From the NCBI GenBank assembly GCA_947488635.1, contig CANLAY010000020.1:1-10608 (forward strand): a DNA stretch of 10,608 nucleotides, in the 5' to 3' direction. The DNA is from Candidatus Nanopelagicaceae bacterium (GTDB lineage Bacteria; Actinomycetota; Actinomycetes; Nanopelagicales; Nanopelagicaceae). This document shows, piece by piece, positions 8,401 through 10,608 of this stretch. The notes under the pieces were generated by a model. The model did no database searches and had not been told where the DNA came from. It saw only the letters and a program-made list of their open reading frames with translations. A program made the translations under genes and the position numbers. Every line of letters begins with the position of its first letter. Within the stretch, counting starts at the first letter, position 1.

Positions 8401-8500
8401 AAGATAGCGCAGCAACTACTTCTGGTAACCAAATTGCACCGTCGTGAGAAACAATTACAGCTGTAACGTGAAATGAATCAGTTATTTTTGTAGTCGCCAT
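5450..8500 (-). CDS. Family 2 glycosyltransferase fused to a large polytopic membrane module
   Basis: A 1016-residue protein. Residues about 12-245 form a GT-A fold family 2 glycosyltransferase: nucleotide-binding start TAVIVSHDG, DTGS (46-49), the metal-binding HDD (99-101), AGPKLLGW, and the catalytic-region RDDVDFGWR (200-208). Hydrophobic segments follow at about 262-290, 298-312 and 394-408, then a dense group of roughly ten between 450 and 766, and a last one at 985-1003 before a basic tail. Residues about 775-980 are hydrophilic and probably extracytoplasmic, with NYDLGWQILQNG (939-950), resembling the Y-x-GW-x-x-x-x-NG element near the C-terminus of YfhO/GT-C-like membrane proteins. 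Donor and acceptor are unknown; the manB and GDP-mannose genes nearby make mannose plausible. The ATG at 8500 has no clear ribosome site, but an in-frame stop lies just upstream, so no earlier start is possible. Confidence 0.85.
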   Translation of the reverse strand: MATTKITDSFHVTAVIVSHDGAIWLPEVVAALSSQTRKLDQIVAVDTGSKDKSAALLKAAKIPVLSLPRDAGFGDAVYRAVEKFPKSDNERNEWIWVIHDDCAPKSDALEKLLAELAERPNVAMAGPKLLGWHDRSHLLEVGVSITNNGARWTGMEPHEYDQGQHDGVRDVLSVSTAGALIRRDVFEELGGYDPQLALFRDDVDFGWRIRMAGHSIIVVTDSVAFHAQAAASERRSVDVEGAFLHRPLLLDRRNSAYVLLANSSAWILPWLILQLIIGAAVRSIGYLIAKLPGYAIDEILAIASLIFRPAILRAARKERRIHRLLPPRVIADFIPPRFTQYRNGVNNSLESIRNRIFAKLPTDNDIDEEFNDDADLLTPAKVVNWASVFKRPHVVLGISLFIFILLSSRSRFGSLIGGALATTPHGTSSLWRSYIESWHQVGMGSSAPTPPWVALLSLLSIFFFGKPAVLITSLIFLAPALMAFSAYKFLKLVTANAWLRVSASMLYAISPVAIASVNTGRLGTLMILILLPWIVSSISSLENFERISWRRIFGVVILISIATSFTLMVWLAVLVVTAVGVGLDIRSFNGDLNKELFDQRLKRRLALLVTPLIVTAPWSLVAIIDPNRFLYEPGILLSGGGPNLAFLGNPGGPGALPWWAISPLTLVLIVAYFASTQLRKVAQIGTLFLLLSVALSAISITGNGTIAPTQLWVGVFLAIATLAAVTVGTIILNDLRDYLIATNVNYRHILSACLLVITLGYSATAISWNVSQASSSPVYSKSVNILPEYLGVEADAKTLVLREITNRELTSLAFYISRGSDITLGEPDVAPIQDPAIARAVIELADGSGLTTSKTFADFGIKYLFAKNPIDKDVVRTIDALGGFARTSATADGIVWKVSEPTGRLVFTNIKGEVTLLASGGIGVTTNVPGPGVITLTENYDLGWQILQNGLKLERSENEAGLPQFKVIEAGEFTLIHDGTLRRGALSLQFIAWVVLIILALPAGRRKREISEMELS

Positions 8501-8534
8501 ATTTTGTGGTGGCGTTTCTTGATTGTTTTCCTAA

Positions 8535-8556
8535 TTAATCGAAAAGAATCGATTAA
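8535..8556. repeat. 8-bp inverted repeat at the whiB2 stop codon
   Basis: TTAATCGA (8535-8542) and TCGATTAA (8549-8556) are perfect reverse complements separated by 6 nt. On the minus strand the 5' arm includes the whiB2 TAA (8555-8553). The stem is AT-rich and no T-run follows on the transcribed strand, so it is not a convincing intrinsic terminator. It could be a weak attenuator or an RNA-processing hairpin between whiB2 and the glycosyltransferase, lowering expression of the latter, or chance. Confidence 0.55.
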
Positions 8557-8843
8557 GCAGGTCGACGCTTAAGTCGACGTCGCTCTCGCTCGGAGAGTCC
8601 GCCCCAAATTCCGAATCGCTCATCGTGTGCGAGAGCGTATTCAAGACATTCAGAACGAACATCGCAGGAAAGACATACTCGCTTTGCTTCGCGAGTAGAG
8701 CCGCCCTTTTCTGGGAAAAATGCTTCGGGATCGGTTTGTGCACAAAGTGCACGTTCTTGCCAGGAAAGCTCAACGCTTTCGCCACTGGCTAGCTGAATTA
8801 CGGGCCCTGAGGAGGAAGGGTTTGATGCTGGACGAATCGCCAT
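8553..8843 (-). CDS. whiB2: WhiB2/WhmD-type iron-sulfur transcriptional regulator (Wbl family)
   Basis: A 96-residue Wbl protein. The four cluster ligands are C34 (RALCAQTD), C57 and C60 (C-x2-C in RVCLSC) and C66 (SECLEYA), followed by the G[VI]WGG turn GIWGG at 78-82 and a basic DNA-contacting tail RERRRLKRR. The core from RALCAQTD through PEKGGSTREAK and the ALAHDERFGIWGG region is nearly identical to mycobacterial WhiB2/WhmD and Streptomyces WhiB, which are needed for septation; this assigns the subclass. The N-terminal 25 residues are variable and probably disordered. The ATG (8843) is supported by GGAGA at 8855-8851. The gene has its own promoter region and is followed by the glycosyltransferase after 52 bp. 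Location between envelope-glycan genes and near mtrAB matches other Actinobacteria. Confidence 0.96.
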   Translation of the reverse strand: MAIRPASNPSSSGPVIQLASGESVELSWQERALCAQTDPEAFFPEKGGSTREAKRVCLSCDVRSECLEYALAHDERFGIWGGLSERERRRLKRRPA

Positions 8844-8866
8844 TAATAACTCTCCACATAAATAGT

Positions 8867-8891
8867 GGCCCCGCCCTTGCGGCGTGAGGCC
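8867..8891 (-). promoter_or_regulatory. GC-rich hairpin in the whiB2 leader, followed by its ribosome site
   Basis: On the minus strand: GGCC (8891-8888), CGCC (8884-8881), loop GCAAG, GGCG (8875-8872), GGCC (8870-8867), giving two 4-bp stem blocks with a small asymmetric internal loop. It lies between the predicted transcription start and the ribosome site GGAGA (8855-8851), in an otherwise AT-rich region. It could stabilise the leader or tune initiation. No riboswitch class is recognised and no U-tract follows. Confidence 0.45.
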
Positions 8892-8904
8892 TTCTCTTAG
8901 GTGA

Positions 8905-8933
8905 ATTACACGCGTGTAAGTCTGTTAAGTCAA
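8905..8933 (-). promoter_or_regulatory. Predicted sigma-70-type promoter of whiB2
   Basis: TTGACT (8933-8928) and TGTAAT (8910-8905) on the minus strand are separated by exactly 17 nt, each one mismatch from the TTGACA/TATAAT consensus. This is the best promoter I found in the window. Transcription would start near 8898, leaving a leader of about 55 nt before whiB2. It sits in the 162-bp gap (8844-9005) after the nucleotidyltransferase gene, which has no convincing terminator, so readthrough from dapC is also possible. Confidence 0.65.
8906..8919. promoter_or_regulatory. Perfect 14-bp palindrome overlapping the whiB2 -10 box (candidate operator)
   Basis: TTACACGCGTGTAA reads identically on both strands and covers most of the -10 hexamer plus part of the spacer of the predicted whiB2 promoter. 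A dimeric regulator bound here would block RNA polymerase, or a co-activator could act. A 14-bp perfect palindrome is expected by chance about once in 10-20 kb, so it is the position that makes it a candidate. The binding protein is unknown. Confidence 0.55.
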
Positions 8934-9005
8934 GCCCAACGAGGCATAAAAACGGCAAATTGGACATGAATTAAGCGTAAAAACTAAAGTAGAAGTTGAG
9001 GGTTT

Positions 9006-9977
9006 TTAAAGTTTCAAGGGAACTATTTCGCCATCGGCTAAGTAGGCACCGCTCGCCTGGGTTCTTTCCGGGACCGCTGTGTTGGCTTCAATAAAAACAC
9101 TTTCAAATTTGCAGCCCTGCGCAATTGTTACGCCATCTCTAATAATCGATGAAGAAATTTCCACGTTTGCACCGATAGTTACGTTGTTGCCGATTGCACT
9201 TGCGCCACTAATTTTTGCACTCGTAGATATGTTTGCATTCTCGCCAACAATAAATTTACGAGTACCAACATAATCTTGCGAACCTTTGAGTAGAGCTTTT
9301 GGTGTTCCCATATCTAACCAATACGAATTATCAACGAAAGCTTGCACCACTCTTCCGCGCTTTAACAACTCTGGAAATACTTCACGTTCAACGCTAACAA
9401 CTTTTCCTAGCTCAATTTCCTTGATTACTTGTGGGCTAAAAACATAACAGCCAGCATTAATCGTATTTGTAATTGGGTTCTCCATTTTTTCCAAGAAGTC
9501 AGTAACTTGGCCACTTTCATCAAATGGCACACAGCCATATGGGCGAGCATCTTCAACGCTAACTAGGTGCAAGGTAGCTGCGGCTAATGAACTTTGATGT
9601 AAATCTATTTGCGCAGCTAAATCATGTCGGCTTAGTACGTCGCCATTAAAGACCACGATCGGCTCATCATCAGAAATTTCGGAGAGAAATAATTCGGCGG
9701 CATTTCGAATTGCACCTCCAGTTCCAAGTGGTTCACTTTCTAATGCGTACTTAAGCTCTATCCCCCACTTAGATCCATCGCCAAAATAGGGCGTAAAAGT
9801 TTCAGCCAAATAAGCAGTTGCTAGCACTACTTTGGTGATGCCGGCAGCTTTTGCTGCAAGTAATTGATGTTCAGTTACTGGCAAATTTGCAATAGGTAAC
9901 ATCGGTTTAGGAGTCTTATTTGTAAGTGGCAGTAGTCGGGTGCCAAAGCCACCAACTAAAAGAATTCCGACCGTCAT
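9006..9977 (-). CDS. Sugar-1-phosphate nucleotidyltransferase, mannose-1-phosphate guanylyltransferase type (Rv3264c-like)
   Basis: A 323-residue cytosolic enzyme expected to make GDP-mannose from GTP and mannose-1-phosphate. The nucleotidyltransferase domain (about 1-235) starts with the signature LLVGGFGTRLLPLT (R14) and PKPM (K24), then EPLGTGGAI (82-90), the metal site NGDVL (111-115), and INAGCYVF (173-180), SVEREVFP and YWLDMGTP (219-226). Residues about 243-300 carry hexapeptide-like repeats (IGNNVTIGANVEI) of a short left-handed beta-helix. It resembles mycobacterial Rv3264c throughout but is about 35 residues shorter, mostly in the C-terminal helix. The ATG lies 2 nt after the dapC stop, so the pair is probably coupled. 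Other NDP-sugar specificities (RmlA-like) cannot be excluded, but manB in the same locus favours mannose. Confidence 0.85.
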   Translation of the reverse strand: MTVGILLVGGFGTRLLPLTNKTPKPMLPIANLPVTEHQLLAAKAAGITKVVLATAYLAETFTPYFGDGSKWGIELKYALESEPLGTGGAIRNAAELFLSEISDDEPIVVFNGDVLSRHDLAAQIDLHQSSLAAATLHLVSVEDARPYGCVPFDESGQVTDFLEKMENPITNTINAGCYVFSPQVIKEIELGKVVSVEREVFPELLKRGRVVQAFVDNSYWLDMGTPKALLKGSQDYVGTRKFIVGENANISTSAKISGASAIGNNVTIGANVEISSSIIRDGVTIAQGCKFESVFIEANTAVPERTQASGAYLADGEIVPLKL

Positions 9978-9979
9978 CG

Positions 9980-10608
9980 TTAAACCTGTACAGCCGCAGT
10001 AATACGTGCTGCAGCATCTGCTATCTGTAAATCAGTCGCCGTCATGGCAATGCGAATATGAGATTGTCCAAGCGGGCCATAGAAATTTCCGGGTGTGGCC
10101 AGGATTCCTAAGTTAGCCAGCCAAGAGACTGAATCCCAATCGCTTTCCTTTCGAGTACACCAGATATACAGGCCAGCATTTGAGAATTCGATTTCAAAAC
10201 CAGCTGCTTTAAGGGCTGGTGCTAATTTTGCCCGGCGGGCGTTATAGCGTGCCCGCTGTTCGGCGACATGTGTTTCATCGCTTAGTGCAACTGTCATAGC
10301 TTTTTGGATTGGTAGCGGCACCATCATGCCTGCGTGCTTACGGACTTCACGGATGCGCGCGATTAAATCTTTATCGCCAATCAAGAATGCGCCACGGTAA
10401 CCAGCCATCGAAGATCTCTTTGATAGCGAATGGACCGCCAAAACGTTGTGGTTATCACCCTTGGTGTATTGCAAAATCGAAGTAGGGGCGGCGGTGTCGC
10501 CAAATTCTAAATAACACTCATCAGAGACCAAGATTGAATTATTCGCACGAGCCCATTCAATGGCAGCTAAATATTCTTGATCACTATGCACCCGACCAGT
10601 TGGATTAG
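9980..10608 (-). CDS. dapC: Succinyldiaminopimelate aminotransferase (DapC), C-terminal part
   Basis: A PLP-dependent class I/II aminotransferase of the actinobacterial DapC type, acting in the succinylase route to meso-diaminopimelate and lysine. The reading frame is open through the right edge, so about 209 C-terminal residues are visible and the N-terminal part is missing; the first codons read NPTGRV, the conserved substrate/PLP-loop motif, so the apparent GTG at 10591 is not the true start. Downstream are SDECYLEFGD (Asp pairing with the PLP ring nitrogen), SLSKRSSMAGYR with the PLP-binding Lys at 10420-10418, PLPIQKA, and the tail SHIRIAMTATD typical of this family. Related aminotransferases of other specificity remain possible. 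It is joined to the nucleotidyltransferase by a 2-nt gap; this neighbour is not present in the M. tuberculosis locus. Confidence 0.83.
   Translation of the reverse strand, partial: NPTGRVHSDQEYLAAIEWARANNSILVSDECYLEFGDTAAPTSILQYTKGDNHNVLAVHSLSKRSSMAGYRGAFLIGDKDLIARIREVRKHAGMMVPLPIQKAMTVALSDETHVAEQRARYNARRAKLAPALKAAGFEIEFSNAGLYIWCTRKESDWDSVSWLANLGILATPGNFYGPLGQSHIRIAMTATDLQIADAAARITAAVQV

Noticed and set aside
8735..8752. 12-bp palindrome TTTGTGCACAAA with a second GTGCAC copy inside whiB2
   Set aside because: It encodes the invariant ALCAQ motif around C34, and two or three 12-bp palindromes are expected by chance in a window this size.
8531..8967. Alternative minus-strand frames at 8531-8785 and 8770-8967 as small genes
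   Set aside because: They overlap the well-supported whiB2 gene or its promoter in other frames, and have no recognisable domain or ribosome site.
9001..9030. Intrinsic terminator after the nucleotidyltransferase gene
   Set aside because: The T-rich stretch beyond the stop codon is not preceded by a stem longer than 4 bp.
10591..10591. GTG at 10591-10589 as the start of a short 203-residue aminotransferase
   Set aside because: The frame stays open to the window edge and the codons just upstream encode the conserved NPTG motif, so this is an internal Val of a gene that is cut by the window edge.

Overview
The window is a compact stretch of actinobacterial housekeeping DNA with every gene on the minus strand, so transcription runs from the right end to the left. 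The gene set is characteristic of Actinobacteria: MtrAB, a WhiB2-type Wbl protein, DUF3499, DUF5719 and an actinobacterial-type DapC. The base composition is moderate (40s % GC, estimated by eye from a few lines). Intergenic gaps are very short and several junctions abut or overlap. Together these suggest a small-genome, low-GC actinobacterium, such as a freshwater acI/Nanopelagicales-like lineage. That placement is an inference; no marker gene is present to prove it.

In transcription order: (1) 10608-9006, the C-terminal part of a succinyldiaminopimelate aminotransferase (dapC), 2 nt from a sugar-1-phosphate nucleotidyltransferase of the Rv3264c (GDP-mannose pyrophosphorylase) type. (2) 9005-8844, a 162-bp control region with a good sigma-70-like promoter, a perfect 14-bp palindrome on its -10 box, and a leader hairpin. 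(3) 8843-2356, whiB2, a 1016-residue GT2 plus polytopic membrane glycosyltransferase, a DUF5719 membrane-anchored protein overlapping it by 4 bp, a DUF3499 protein, and manB (phosphomannomutase). (4) 2355-2249, a 107-bp spacer. (5) 2248-1, ahcY, mtrA and the start of mtrB, joined stop-to-start with no spacer.

The order is a condensed version of the M. tuberculosis Rv3245c-Rv3264c interval (mtrB, mtrA, tmk, sahH, manA, Rv3256c, manB, Rv3258c, Rv3259, whiB2, fbiA, fbiB, Rv3264c). Here tmk, manA, Rv3256c, the Rv3259 gene and fbiAB are absent from their usual places. ManB (mannose-6-P to mannose-1-P) and the nucleotidyltransferase (mannose-1-P to GDP-mannose) flank a membrane glycosyltransferase and its coupled extracytoplasmic partner. 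This suggests a locus for building an envelope glycan, lying beside WhiB2 (division/septation) and MtrAB (envelope and division control).

I see no CRISPR array, tRNA, rRNA, insertion sequence, prophage or toxin system. The most unusual sequence-level signal is a perfect 12-bp inverted repeat with a 2-nt centre inside ahcY (1399-1424). The next best are the palindrome on the whiB2 promoter and the poorly characterised GT2-DUF5719 pair.
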